Shown: positions 1 to 8,763 of the stretch, one piece after another
Layout: the number at the start of each line of letters is the position of its first letter
How positions within the stretch are numbered: position 1 is the first letter of the stretch
Assembly (NCBI RefSeq): GCF_000144625.1
Contig: NC_014376.1
Location: 2,666,001 to 2,730,000 of the forward strand
Origin: [Clostridium] saccharolyticum WM1
GTDB lineage: Bacteria; Bacillota; Clostridia; Lachnospirales; Lachnospiraceae
Reading direction: 5' to 3'
Length of the DNA stretch: 64,000 bases
Notes under the pieces: model-generated
The model's input: the letters and a program-made list of their open reading frames with translations, nothing else
What the model was told of the DNA's origin: nothing
The model's database searches: none
Program-made: the position numbers and the translations under genes

Positions 1-835
1 TACCCAGACCGGCGGAACCTACTCCGCTGTTAAAATCCTGGATCAGCATATGCTGAACCCCGTTAACTTCTGTGAATCCGGCAGCACCTGCCAGGGCGCC
101 GCTGATAAAAAATGCGGTCACAAAGATCTTATTGGAATCAATTCCTGACATCCTGGCTGCGGAAGCGTTACTTCCAACTGCACGGATCCTGTATCCCAGA
201 GGTGTTTTATAAAGCAGGATCCAAATGCCTACGGCAGCCAGAACTGCAAGTATAAATCCGATATGAAGCCTGGTTCCCTTTACGATGACAGGAAGCCATG
301 CCGCCCTTGTTATGGCATCTGTCTGCGGGTACTCTCCCTTGGATTCCTTTAAAAATGTGCGCAGCAAATAATTCATGACCGCCAAAGCAACATAGGTGGA
401 CATCATACTGACCAGAAACTCATTGGCCTTGTAGCGTGCCTTTAAAAATCCGATCAAAGCTCCCATAAGTCCTCCAGCCAGTGCCGTTGTAAGGCACACA
501 AGGATCAGAAGCAGTGCTGTGGGTACCTTTCCGTCAAGCTGTAAAGACAGGGCTATGGCTGCAACAGAACCCATATAAAACTGTCCCTGTGCGCCAATGT
601 TAAATAAGTTAGCCTTAAAGGTAAACGCAAACGCCAACGCTGTAAAAATAAGAGGCGTTGCCTTTAAAAATACTTCTCCCATGGTATATTTATCCGTAAA
701 CATGGTCTTAATGGAATATACAAATACCTCTCCCGGATTAATATGCAGCAGCAAAAGCATGAGGCCGCTTAAGAGCAGGCCGGCAATGATGGCAGCAGCA
801 TTTGTCACGATCATGTCTCTGATTTTTGTATTCAT
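1..835 (-). CDS. ABC transporter permease, BMP/nucleoside-sugar type (partial)
   Basis: This is the N-terminal part of a membrane permease whose 3' end lies beyond the left edge of the window. The start is an ATG at 835, three bases downstream of the stop of the ATP-binding gene, so the two are translated as one unit. The visible protein is strongly hydrophobic with several membrane helices and resembles the second permease of BMP-type (basic membrane protein) importers, which move nucleosides or sugars inward. Its place after a substrate-binding lipoprotein and a double-domain ATPase supports this. A second permease is expected outside the window. Substrate cannot be decided from sequence. 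Confidence 0.85.
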   Translation of the reverse strand, partial: MNTKIRDMIVTNAAAIIAGLLLSGLMLLLLHINPGEVFVYSIKTMFTDKYTMGEVFLKATPLIFTALAFAFTFKANLFNIGAQGQFYMGSVAAIALSLQLDGKVPTALLLILVCLTTALAGGLMGALIGFLKARYKANEFLVSMMSTYVALAVMNYLLRTFLKESKGEYPQTDAITRAAWLPVIVKGTRLHIGFILAVLAAVGIWILLYKTPLGYRIRAVGSNASAARMSGIDSNKIFVTAFFISGALAGAAGFTEVNGVQHMLIQDFNSGVGSAGLG

Positions 836-838
836 GCC

Positions 839-2359
839 TTACGCCTCCTTCTCCTCTTTGTAGCCGGCCATTAATAGACCGATCCGTTCTGTGTTTAGTT
901 GGTCATGATCGTAGATTCCCATAAAAGAACCTTTGTAGATCACGGCGATTCTGTCGCAAAGCTGGAAAATCTCAGACAGTTCTGTGGATACCAGAAGGAT
1001 TCCCTTTCCATTTCGACCCTCTGCCAGAATGTTGTTGTGAATGTTATGAATGGCTCCTAAGTCCAGACCCCTGGTAGGCTGATCCATGATCAAAACCTTG
1101 CCTGCATTTCCCACTTCCCTGGCAAGAATGACTTTTTGCTGGTTTCCCCCTGACAAACCCTTGATCTGGGCATCCGGGCCGGGTGCCTTGATTTCAAATT
1201 CATCAATGGCTTTCTGCGTATCATTCTGGAGTTTCTTCCTATTTAAAAGGCCATGGACCGTCCACTTTTTATCAAAGCTGGTCTTTAACATCATATTTTC
1301 AGCCAGTGTCATGTCTCCCACCATGGCATCCCTGTAACGGTCCACCGGAACGTATCCGATCCCTAAATCAATGCGTTCCCTTACGGAAGAGGCTGTAATA
1401 TCCCTGCCGCTTAAAAGTACCTTTCCAGAAGTAACGGGGAGCGCACCGCAGATCACTTCACAAAGCTCTTCCTGTCCGTTTCCGCTCACTCCCGCTACTC
1501 CGAAAATCTCACCTTCCATAATCTGGAATGACAGGTCACTTAATAAAGGAGTCTCCCCTTTGCGCTGAACGGTGACTGATTTCAATTCCAGGCAGACCCT
1601 TTTTTCTTTTTTCTCTCCCGCCTGATCCCGCTTTGGTGCCACCATTTCCTTTCCCATCATCAGCCTGGTCAGTTCCACCTCATTGGTGTCCTTTGCAGAA
1701 AGGTCTCCCGTAAGCCTGCCGTTCCTCATAACAATGATCCGGTCAGCCACCTCCATTACCTCCTTCATTTTATGGGTGATGAAGATAACAGAATTTCCTC
1801 TGGAAGTATACTCTTTTACAAACACCATCAGGGTATCAGCTTCCTGCGGCGTCAGAACTGCCGTAGGCTCATCCATGATCAATAAGCTTGTCTTCAAATA
1901 AAGGGCTTTTAAAATCTCCACCTTTTGCTGCACTCCCACTGCAAGCTCCTCCACCTTGGTATCGACAGGAATTTGAAACCCGTACTGGGCCGACAGTTCC
2001 TCTACCTCCTTTTTGCATTTCTCATAATCAATGACGCCGTTTACATTGCCTAAAATAATATTTTCCGTGACCGTATGCGCGGATACCAGGGAGAAATGCT
2101 GCTGAATCATAGAAATTCCTAAAGCCATGGCATCTTTGGGGGAGTTGATTTTCTGCTCCTTTCCATCCATCAGGATCTGACCCTCATCCGCACGGTAAAG
2201 ACCGTAGAGGATCTTCATAACAGTGCTTTTCCCTGCTCCGTTCTCACCTAACAGCGCCAGCACTTCCCCCCTATTTACGGAAAAAGAAATATCCTTGTTT
2301 GCCACCACCCTGGCAAAATATTTCGATACATTCTTTAATTCAAAAAACGGTGTATTCAC
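839..2359 (-). CDS. ABC transporter ATP-binding protein, two ATPase domains (nucleoside/sugar type)
   Basis: A 506-residue cytoplasmic ATPase with two fused nucleotide-binding domains, the layout of the RbsA/MglA/YufO group that powers sugar and nucleoside import. The first domain has a good Walker A (GENGAGKST, residues 38-46); the second has a degenerate one (GVSGNGQEE, about residue 290), which is usual in this family, while its signature LSGGNQQKV near residue 405 is intact. The start is GTG at 2359, chosen because GAGGAGGAGC precedes it at good distance. It follows the binding-protein gene by 174 bases and is followed by the permease three bases later, so the three form an importer operon. 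Confidence 0.93.
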   Translation of the reverse strand: MNTPFFELKNVSKYFARVVANKDISFSVNRGEVLALLGENGAGKSTVMKILYGLYRADEGQILMDGKEQKINSPKDAMALGISMIQQHFSLVSAHTVTENIILGNVNGVIDYEKCKKEVEELSAQYGFQIPVDTKVEELAVGVQQKVEILKALYLKTSLLIMDEPTAVLTPQEADTLMVFVKEYTSRGNSVIFITHKMKEVMEVADRIIVMRNGRLTGDLSAKDTNEVELTRLMMGKEMVAPKRDQAGEKKEKRVCLELKSVTVQRKGETPLLSDLSFQIMEGEIFGVAGVSGNGQEELCEVICGALPVTSGKVLLSGRDITASSVRERIDLGIGYVPVDRYRDAMVGDMTLAENMMLKTSFDKKWTVHGLLNRKKLQNDTQKAIDEFEIKAPGPDAQIKGLSGGNQQKVILAREVGNAGKVLIMDQPTRGLDLGAIHNIHNNILAEGRNGKGILLVSTELSEIFQLCDRIAVIYKGSFMGIYDHDQLNTERIGLLMAGYKEEKEA

Positions 2360-2384
2360 GAAGCTCCTCCTCTTCTTAGGAAAT

Positions 2385-2405
2385 AAAACACGCTTTGCGG
2401 GTTTT
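2385..2405. repeat. Small hairpin with CGC-TTT-GCG core (copy 1)
   Basis: AAAAC-A-CGC-TTT-GCG-G-GTTTT forms a short stem with one mismatch. It sits in the 174-base gap between the binding-protein and ATPase genes. The same core with arms of different sequence occurs at 50143-50166. It could be an intercistronic RNA stem that tunes the ratio of binding protein to ATPase, which is a common arrangement in import operons, but this is inference. Confidence 0.4.
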
Positions 2406-2533
2406 TCTTATTTGACGTAACATTTGCCGATTGAACATGTAAGCGTACGTTCGGCTCATTGCCCGTGCAAACAACGAGGGCTTCGCAGTTGAAACAATCT
2501 TGTTTTTTCCTGCAGCAGCCCTCCGGTTTTCTC

Positions 2534-3577
2534 TTATTTCTCAAACAACGCCTGTAAATCTACCTTTCCATCTTTGAAATCCTTAATTCCCTGATCAACC
2601 GCATCTTTTATTTCCTGGGTGATATTGTCGGTATATACCGGTACAAAGATATCTTCATTAATTCCTGCTTCATGAACCATATTACCGGAAAGCTTGCCAT
2701 CCATATAAAGGCCCAGAGCCCAGATATAGAAATTTTTAAAATCAAAATTAACAGAAGCTACGACAGTATTGGGATCAATGGTTGTCTGATCACTGGAAAA
2801 GCCGATAAATTTTGCACCCTTCGCTTTTGCTGCCTCAATACTTCCGAGACCTACCTCATTGGCATAAACAAACAGGGTGTCTGCTCCGTTGTCGATCATC
2901 TGCTCTGCCATCTGCTTGCCAAGGGCTACGTCATTCCAGCTGTTTGCATAGGCTCTCGTGGCCTTTGCACCGGAGATACCGCGGCTTTCTGCAATTTTTA
3001 CTGAGTTCTTTTCATATACATCCATCAAGTGCTCCATGGGTTCATTGGGAAAGCCTCCGATGGTTGCGAAGTTACCGTTTTTTGTCACATTTCCCGCAAG
3101 GATGGAAGCGATATAACTGGCTTCATATTCCTTTGGAAAGATGGGAGCCACATTGTCTCCATCACATTTGGAACCATTTACCGCACAAAAAGTGGTATCC
3201 TTATAATTGGGAGCCACTGCTGCCACTGCTTCATCAAACTGAGAACCGGCCGCCATAATAAGATCATAGCCTCGTTCCGCATATTCACGGAATGTGGATT
3301 CATAGTCAGAAGCCTGCACATTTTCTATATATTCCATTTTCGTGCCCAGCTTTTCGTTACATGCTGTAAGGCCTGCATAGTTTGTGGCATTCCAGCTTTG
3401 ATCATTGATCGGTCCTGGAAGGATCAGGACAATTTTATAATCCGCAGCACTCTTTCCGCTTGCCTGAGCCTTTGTTTCAGCCGCCCCTTCTGTCTTACCT
3501 CCACTACTGCAGCCACTGAGTACAAGTGCTGCTGCCGTTATCCCTGCCATGAGCAATGCGCCAAATCTTTTCTTCAT
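2534..3577 (-). CDS. BMP-family substrate-binding lipoprotein of ABC transporter
   Basis: A 347-residue extracytoplasmic binding protein. A lysine-rich signal peptide ends in a lipobox LSGC with the lipidated Cys at 23, followed by a low-complexity Ser/Gly/Ala tether. The mature part is of the BMP/PnrA type (periplasmic-binding-protein fold), known to bind purine nucleosides in several Gram-positives and spirochaetes; here the ligand is not certain, and some clostridial members serve other sugars. It is the first gene of the importer operon with ATPase and permease downstream. The ribosome site AGGAGG lies eight bases before the ATG. The two-component pair immediately upstream is a plausible regulator. 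Confidence 0.9.
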   Translation of the reverse strand: MKKRFGALLMAGITAAALVLSGCSSGGKTEGAAETKAQASGKSAADYKIVLILPGPINDQSWNATNYAGLTACNEKLGTKMEYIENVQASDYESTFREYAERGYDLIMAAGSQFDEAVAAVAPNYKDTTFCAVNGSKCDGDNVAPIFPKEYEASYIASILAGNVTKNGNFATIGGFPNEPMEHLMDVYEKNSVKIAESRGISGAKATRAYANSWNDVALGKQMAEQMIDNGADTLFVYANEVGLGSIEAAKAKGAKFIGFSSDQTTIDPNTVVASVNFDFKNFYIWALGLYMDGKLSGNMVHEAGINEDIFVPVYTDNITQEIKDAVDQGIKDFKDGKVDLQALFEK

Positions 3578-3733
3578 ACGAAATTCCTCCTTTTTTTGAG
3601 TCTGTCCTCAGTCAGATATCCTGCAGCTTCCTAAGGGTTCAAGCGAGTTTACCTTCGGTATGCTGCCTTCGTGGAAATTAATCTGAAAGTGATACCATGC
3701 TGGCCTGATTCACAGACGCTTGTAAGTTGTTTG

Positions 3734-3749
3734 TGATAATAGATTATCA
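3734..3749. promoter_or_regulatory. Palindrome resembling a Fur/PerR-type box with a 2-base spacer
   Basis: TGATAAT-AG-ATTATCA is a perfect 7-2-7 inverted repeat 157 bases upstream of the binding-protein start. The Bacillus Fur box is a 7-1-7 repeat with the same arms, so the arms match but the spacer is one base longer. It could be an operator of a Fur-family or other repressor, or chance in AT-rich DNA. Confidence 0.3.
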
Positions 3750-3823
3750 TTTTCCGGCATTGGCCACAATTCTATTAGATTACTATTTATACCAAAATAT
3801 TATGTTTTTTGTTATTATGAACA

Positions 3824-3869
3824 AATAAAAGAAAGACAGGAGAAACTTTTTAGTCATTTTCCCGTCTTT
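3824..3869 (-). terminator. Rho-independent terminator after AraC-type response regulator
   Basis: On the minus strand AAAGACGGGA..., pairs imperfectly with ...TCTCCTGTCTTT and is followed by a T-rich tract (TCTTTTATTTG). It lies 21 bases after the regulator stop codon. Confidence 0.55.
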
Positions 3870-3889
3870 ATTATTTGATTCTAAGGAGT

Positions 3890-4642
3890 TTATCGTCTGT
3901 TCCGGTACTCCAGCGGAGTGATTCCATATGCTTTCTTAAAGGCGCTGCTGAAATATTTCGCTTCTCTATAACCCACCATTTCCGCCACATCTGCCACCTT
4001 ATATTCTACATGGTTTAAATAGGACTTTGCCTTTTGCATCCGGTATTCGGTCACATATTCCATAAGATTCTTTCCTGTATGGCGTTTAAAAAGCTCACAC
4101 AAGTAGTTAGGAGAAAGATGAAGTTCCCTGGCCATATCCTTTAGGGTGATCTTACCTCCATAATGGACCTCAATATACTGGATGGCTTTCACCACCAGCA
4201 AATTCCCGACTTCATTTTCCCCTTCCGCTGACTGATTTTGTTTCCCGTCTTTTTCTGAGGCTTCCGGCTGAAGCTCCCGCTCCACTTCTCTTAACACGGA
4301 AATAAGCTCCCTTGGGTCCGTAGGCTTTAGCAAATATCTGGTCACCCCCAGTTCAATGGCCTTCTGGGCATAGGAAAAATTGCTGTACCCGCTTAAAATA
4401 ATGATTCGGAGCTTTAAGTTTCTTTCCCGAATCTGGCGGATCAGCTCAAGGCCTGAGACTTCCGGCATTTTTATATCCGTAATGATCACATCGGCCTCCA
4501 GTTCATACAAGGCCTTAAGGGCAGAACGGACATCTTCAAATATCCCTGTCACTTTAAAGCCTTCCTGGGCATCCAGCAGCTTAAAAAGTCCCTTTCTGAT
4601 TTTTGGTTCATCATCCACGATGATCAGCTTCATGTCTGGCAT
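3890..4642 (-). CDS. Two-component response regulator, CheY-AraC type (YesN-like)
   Basis: A 250-residue cytoplasmic DNA-binding regulator. The receiver domain spans about residues 4-120 with the phospho-acceptor Asp56 in ITDIKMPE and the acidic pair Asp10/Asp11. After a charged linker (about 125-145), two AraC-type helix-turn-helix motifs occupy 148-250. Start at 4642 is supported by AAAGGAG five bases upstream; the gene overlaps the 3' end of the kinase gene by 32 bases, so the pair is translationally coupled. YesM/YesN pairs in Clostridia typically control a neighbouring carbohydrate or nucleoside importer, and the BMP operon just downstream is the obvious candidate target (inference). Confidence 0.92.
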   Translation of the reverse strand: MPDMKLIIVDDEPKIRKGLFKLLDAQEGFKVTGIFEDVRSALKALYELEADVIITDIKMPEVSGLELIRQIRERNLKLRIIILSGYSNFSYAQKAIELGVTRYLLKPTDPRELISVLREVERELQPEASEKDGKQNQSAEGENEVGNLLVVKAIQYIEVHYGGKITLKDMARELHLSPNYLCELFKRHTGKNLMEYVTEYRMQKAKSYLNHVEYKVADVAEMVGYREAKYFSSAFKKAYGITPLEYRNRR

Positions 4643-6431
4643 TTTCTCCTTTCTCTGTACCCAATTCCGTTACCGGCCGGTGTTCTTTCGGTATTCGCAG
4701 GCTTACAATGGTTCCTTTTCCATAAATGCTTTCTATGACAATCCCATAAGGATCCCCATAATGAAGTCGGATGCGCCGGTCTACGTTCCTGATCCCGATT
4801 CCGGTATGGCCCTCCTTTTCTATATCAGGTAATTCATCCCTGATATGACTAAGCTGGCTTAAGGTCATACCAATACCATTATCCTCCACCGAAATGATCA
4901 TATCATCTCCAACCCCTTTTATCGTGATGGAGATGTTCCCTTTCCGGTTTCTGGGTTCAATTCCATGGGTGATGGCATTTTCCACAATGGGCTGCAGAAT
5001 CAGTTTCGGAACCTGGACAGCAGCCAGGTTTTCCTCCACTTCAAGGGAATATTCCAGCCGCTCTTCCAAACGGTTTTTTTGGATTTTTAAATAACACTGC
5101 ACATATCCGATTTCCTTTTCCAGAGGCACAAAGGCATGTTCATCCTCTATGCTGTAACGCATTAGGCCTGCCAGGGAAAGAATGATATCACTGATATCAT
5201 ATTCTTCCCGGTCGATGAGCATCCAGTTGACAGAGTCTAAGGTATTATAAAGAAAATGGGGATTGATCTGTGCCTGAAGAGCCTGGACCTCCGCATTTTT
5301 CTGAGCGATCTTCTCCTGATAAACCTGGCGGATCAGGGTATTGATCTCTTCCAGCATGTAATTAAAGGATTCTGTCAGTTCACCAATTTCATCCTTTCTT
5401 TTATTTGAGACCCGGACAGTAAAGTCTCCCTTCTGTACCTGCCCCATTGCCCTTGAAAGCCGCTTGATAGGACCTGCCATGGTGTAAACCAGGAGAACGA
5501 TGACCACGGCTATTCCTAAGGTACTTACCGTTCCCACCAGCCATATGGCCTTGTTTAAATCCTCTGCCTGGGGAAATAACCCCTCAAAAGGTATGGCCGA
5601 ATAGGATTTCCAGCCAGTGATGCCATTGTATTGCCCGCAGACATAGTATTTCTTGCCATTCCATTCCAGTTCAAAACGGCGGATCCCCCGTTCAAAACGG
5701 TCGTTGATTTCTTCCTGCCAACCATTGTTTATCTTGGGATTGCTGCAAACCACCTGCCCCTTTTGGTCCACAATAAACAGATATTGGTACTGGAACAGCC
5801 CCTGGTTCCCCAAAAGAAGATTGCTGAACATATCGGGATCCAGTTCAATCACCATGACTCCTAAGTTTTTTTCTTCCTCCTTGTCCTGGATAGCCCTGAC
5901 AACAGTCACTGCCTGATGCTCTTCTCCGGAAGGTGAAAAAAGCTTTGGCATGATACCTGTCCACACCGTTTTATTATTTCTGCCGCCAAGCGCCTCATCG
6001 TAGCTTTTAAGTATATCCTTTGAAAGATACATTGGTCCGGAACCGTGGGTCTTGACTGTTGTATACATTACCTGGGATGTGTTGATGATGGAAATGTCCA
6101 TCTGCTCTCCAACGGATTTTATAAGGCTCCGGCAGTACTCATCAAGATAAGTCCTGTTGGCCCGCTGATCCCCTTCATCCCAGCCTGGAGTGCATGCATC
6201 CCGCACCAGCTGGCTGACCACCGCATTGTCAAGGATCTCCATGATATAACGGACCTTAACATTGATGTTAACATCAATGCGGTTAATGGTATCTGACATT
6301 TCCTGTTTTTTATTTTTTACCACAATGTCCTTGCTATGGGAAAAAGATAGACTCCCTATAATAGCCCCTTCCATCATGGCTGTTATAATAAAAACAAGAG
6401 TCAGCTTCATTCGGAACGACAAATGCTTCAT
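4611..6431 (-). CDS. Sensor histidine kinase, YesM type
   Basis: A 606-residue membrane kinase. One membrane helix at about 11-30, an extracytoplasmic sensor region of about 260 residues (35-290, probably a Cache-type ligand pocket), a second helix near 295-318, a HAMP linker (319-372), and a HisKA_7TM-type kinase core with the phosphorylated His392 in NPHFLYNTL. The C-terminal ATPase domain carries the N box (VENAITHG) and the glycine loop GIGIRNVDRR. ATG at 6431 has GGAGGTGGG upstream. It partners the overlapping AraC-type regulator. The ligand is unknown. Confidence 0.93.
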   Translation of the reverse strand: MKHLSFRMKLTLVFIITAMMEGAIIGSLSFSHSKDIVVKNKKQEMSDTINRIDVNINVKVRYIMEILDNAVVSQLVRDACTPGWDEGDQRANRTYLDEYCRSLIKSVGEQMDISIINTSQVMYTTVKTHGSGPMYLSKDILKSYDEALGGRNNKTVWTGIMPKLFSPSGEEHQAVTVVRAIQDKEEEKNLGVMVIELDPDMFSNLLLGNQGLFQYQYLFIVDQKGQVVCSNPKINNGWQEEINDRFERGIRRFELEWNGKKYYVCGQYNGITGWKSYSAIPFEGLFPQAEDLNKAIWLVGTVSTLGIAVVIVLLVYTMAGPIKRLSRAMGQVQKGDFTVRVSNKRKDEIGELTESFNYMLEEINTLIRQVYQEKIAQKNAEVQALQAQINPHFLYNTLDSVNWMLIDREEYDISDIILSLAGLMRYSIEDEHAFVPLEKEIGYVQCYLKIQKNRLEERLEYSLEVEENLAAVQVPKLILQPIVENAITHGIEPRNRKGNISITIKGVGDDMIISVEDNGIGMTLSQLSHIRDELPDIEKEGHTGIGIRNVDRRIRLHYGDPYGIVIESIYGKGTIVSLRIPKEHRPVTELGTEKGENARHEADHRG

Positions 6432-6621
6432 TTTCCCACCTCCGGATACATTCTACCGTCTATGTAACAGTTTTCGACAATTCTAAGTTAAATATTACAT
6501 CCCTCCGTCAGTTGTGTCAAATTGCTTTTCAGCAATCTCGCCGGAGTATTTCCATAAAAGTGCAGCGTCTTGCAAAGAACCTCCTGGAGCTTAATCTAAA
6601 GTTTCCCCAGTACCGCATGAT

Positions 6622-6658
6622 AAAAAAAGGGTAAAAGCATCGCTGCTTTCACCCTTTT
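6622..6658 (-). terminator. Rho-independent terminator after the Ntn-hydrolase gene
   Basis: On the minus strand AAAAGGGTGAAAGCA-GCGA-TGCTTTTACCCTTTT forms a near-perfect 15-base-pair stem with further T residues after it, 45 bases beyond the stop codon of the hydrolase gene. Confidence 0.85.
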
Positions 6659-6703
6659 CCCGATTATATTCCGCCTTTTTCCATTTTCGCGGAATTTAAC
6701 TGA

Positions 6704-7405
6704 TTATTCTTTCAAATGGTATTCATATATATCGGCAAAATTCTGCTTTTCGCAGTAATAAACAACAGCACCGGCACTGTCGTAAACCATCGAAATATCA
6801 GTATTCCATTGGCCGCTGCATTGCTTTACGGCATTCAATATTTCAAAGGCTCTGGACACTGTCATGGGTTTATTTTCGGACAATAATTCAGACCCTATCA
6901 TGTACCGGCTGCAATGCATTTCTGCTCCCGCTTCTTTAATATCCTTAACCGAAACATTTGTCATGATCTGAAATTCCCCCTGTTTCAGAGGATTGTAGAG
7001 ATATCCTCTTCCCGGCTCTATGATCCATGTATTTCCCATGGTTCCGCATATCATGTTATGAGTGCTCCAGCCAGGTACATTTACGATCTCTGTCTGTTTC
7101 AAAAAATCCTCCAAAGCATCCACTTGAACGTTACCGTCAATAATGCCTGAAATAAGTTTTGTGGTATGAACGACTCCTTTTGCCCGCCTGTATTCTCCTT
7201 TTCCATTAGATTCAACGCTAAGGTTATTAAAAAAGATCCCGGACTTATGAACCCCGAAACTTGGGCTTTTAGTTTTTCCTGTATCAACAGATACAATAAA
7301 CCAATCCTTTTTTTTAGTATCGAAGCTGTATTTTAACCCATTGTTGTCAAAGTTCATCCCAATAAAGTAGCCATTGTCCGCCATTTTAATGAAACTGGTA
7401 CACAT
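6704..7405 (-). CDS. Choloylglycine-hydrolase-superfamily protein (linear amide C-N hydrolase)
   Basis: A 233-residue N-terminal-nucleophile hydrolase. I place the start at the ATG at 7405, not at the upstream codons of the open frame, because AAAGGAGAG stands nine bases before it and because this puts Cys at position 2 (MCTSF), where the family needs its catalytic nucleophile after Met removal. Other family-like features are GMNFDNN near residue 15-21, and HNMICGTMG near 120. Relatives hydrolyse conjugated bile salts, penicillin V or N-acyl amides; this protein is about 90 residues shorter than typical bile-salt hydrolases, so bile-salt activity should not be assumed. It is a single gene with its own terminator. 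Confidence 0.75.
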   Translation of the reverse strand: MCTSFIKMADNGYFIGMNFDNNGLKYSFDTKKKDWFIVSVDTGKTKSPSFGVHKSGIFFNNLSVESNGKGEYRRAKGVVHTTKLISGIIDGNVQVDALEDFLKQTEIVNVPGWSTHNMICGTMGNTWIIEPGRGYLYNPLKQGEFQIMTNVSVKDIKEAGAEMHCSRYMIGSELLSENKPMTVSRAFEILNAVKQCSGQWNTDISMVYDSAGAVVYYCEKQNFADIYEYHLKE

Positions 7406-7524
7406 GATCCTGCTCTCCTTTTGTATGAAATATTGGAATTTATTACAAAAAAAGCACGAAAAGAAATCCATCTCTTTCCGTGCTTTTCCCAAGCCTGCAC
7501 AAAATACATTACAGACTTTCGGTA

Positions 7525-7677
7525 TTAATAGCCTGCTGCAATATATTGTTCAATTAATTTATCCAGTTCCACACTTCTGTGATAAATAATATCTTCATCA
7601 TCATGCTCAATGCTTTTATTTAATCTTTCCCTTGCTTCTTCAATATCGTGTATTAACTCTTCTTTTGACATCATCAT
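7525..7677 (-). CDS. Spo0E-like sporulation regulatory phosphatase
   Basis: A 50-residue protein. Its C-terminal half carries the Spo0E family signature: HRSVELDKLIEQYI, where the family motif is S-x-E-L-D-x-L-I. Spo0E proteins are two-helix aspartyl-phosphate phosphatases that remove phosphate from Spo0A and so restrain entry into sporulation. The gene begins at the first of three consecutive ATG codons at 7677; that ATG overlaps the lgt stop as ATGA, so it is translationally coupled to lgt, with AAAGGAG just upstream. The N-terminal half is highly acidic/basic (EELIHDIEEARERL) and helical, as expected. Function is inferred from family. Confidence 0.82.
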   Translation of the reverse strand: MMMSKEELIHDIEEARERLNKSIEHDDEDIIYHRSVELDKLIEQYIAAGY

Positions 7678-8558
7678 ATCATTACTTCTCCTTTGCTCTT
7701 TTTTCGTATCTGTCTGTGTTTGCAGAAGAGCACAAGAGTAGATATCACTACCAGAATTAATGACAGTGCCTGAGACACCGGAATGCCAGTACTAAAGAAT
7801 ATTAGCTGGTCCGTGCGGAGTCCTTCAATCCACACTCGTCCCAAACCATAGCCAAGCAGGTAAATAAAAAGCATCTCCCCATCAAACCTCTTGCGTTTTC
7901 TGTACCAAAGCATAAATAACAGCACGCATAGATTCCAGACCGATTCATAAAGAAAGGTAGGCTGTACCTGTATATACTCCACACCATCTTTTACGATCAA
8001 ATGGTTCAAAAGCTCTCTTGATATCATATTCTCATTAACCAGCGCTCTTCTGATTCTCATAGCAAACAGGCTGTTGGTATATCCGCCAAACGCCTCGCAA
8101 TTAAAGAAGTTTCCCCATCTTCCTATAATCTGCCCGGTTATCAATCCTAGGCATCCAGTGTCCGCCAAGGAAAAGAAGGAAAGTTTCTTTACCCTGGTAT
8201 AAACAATTAGAGTCAAAACGGCCCCTATGACACCTCCATAAATGGCCAGTCCTCCTGCCCTGAGATTTAAAATTTGAAGCAGGTCATTCTTATAATTGTC
8301 CCAATCAAATAAAACATAATAGATCCGGGCTCCCATTATAGATATAATGATTGCATATAGGGTATAATCCAGATAAATATCCGGATTTTGTCCCCTGCGT
8401 TTTGCATCGCTTGTTGCAACCCAAAGACCTGCTAATATTCCAACCCCTATGATAATCCCGTAAAATGCAATGCGGAATCCAAATATTGAGATACTGTTTC
8501 GCAAATGGTCGATTGTAATTCCCAAATGGACAAAACTAATATCTGCCGTATTTGCCAT
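7674..8558 (-). CDS. lgt: Prolipoprotein diacylglyceryl transferase
   Basis: A 294-residue integral membrane enzyme that moves the diacylglyceryl group of phosphatidylglycerol onto the lipobox Cys of prolipoproteins, the first step of lipoprotein maturation (for example of the binding protein at 2534-3577 and the TPR lipoprotein at 44198-44977). About seven membrane helices are visible. The Lgt signature GRWGNFFNCEAFGG lies near residues 135-148, and the conserved ARIYY and LRTDQL segments are present. The 3' end overlaps the small spo0E-like gene by four bases. The upstream gap to divergent ychF is about 200 bases and AT rich. Confidence 0.95.
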   Translation of the reverse strand: MANTADISFVHLGITIDHLRNSISIFGFRIAFYGIIIGVGILAGLWVATSDAKRRGQNPDIYLDYTLYAIIISIMGARIYYVLFDWDNYKNDLLQILNLRAGGLAIYGGVIGAVLTLIVYTRVKKLSFFSLADTGCLGLITGQIIGRWGNFFNCEAFGGYTNSLFAMRIRRALVNENMISRELLNHLIVKDGVEYIQVQPTFLYESVWNLCVLLFMLWYRKRKRFDGEMLFIYLLGYGLGRVWIEGLRTDQLIFFSTGIPVSQALSLILVVISTLVLFCKHRQIRKKSKGEVMI

Positions 8559-8763
8559 TCGTCTTCTCCTTTCGATGTTTTCTTTATTTTACCCCGTGAA
8601 AACACAAAAATCAAACATATTCGCCCGACATATTCAACTATAATTCGACAAACTATTGATTCTTGTGTTTTTCCCTTTTATTTTTGCGGATAATATGCTA
8701 TTCTATATTAGTTGCAGACAAAAATCAACCATAAATATAAACAATATTAGGAAGGTAATTGCT

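Larger units (their letters stand above)
3578..3889 (-). other. Leader and promoter region of the BMP importer operon
   Basis: This 312-base gene-free stretch holds the terminator of the response-regulator gene (about 3824-3869), an AT-rich promoter zone, a 16-base palindrome at 3734-3749 and then a GC-richer untranslated leader of roughly 150 bases with several short complementary segments. I compared it by eye with purine, cobalamin, SAM, THF and cyclic-di-GMP riboswitch consensus cores and found no match, so no riboswitch is called. Confidence 0.5.

Noticed and set aside
2356..2544. Open reading frame of 62 codons between binding-protein and ATPase genes
   Set aside because: It overlaps both genes, lacks a ribosome site, and its residues show no recognisable domain; better explained as intergenic sequence with a hairpin.
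3578..3730. Riboswitch in the leader of the BMP operon
   Set aside because: Compared by eye with purine, cobalamin, SAM, THF and cyclic-di-GMP cores; none of the invariant bases line up.
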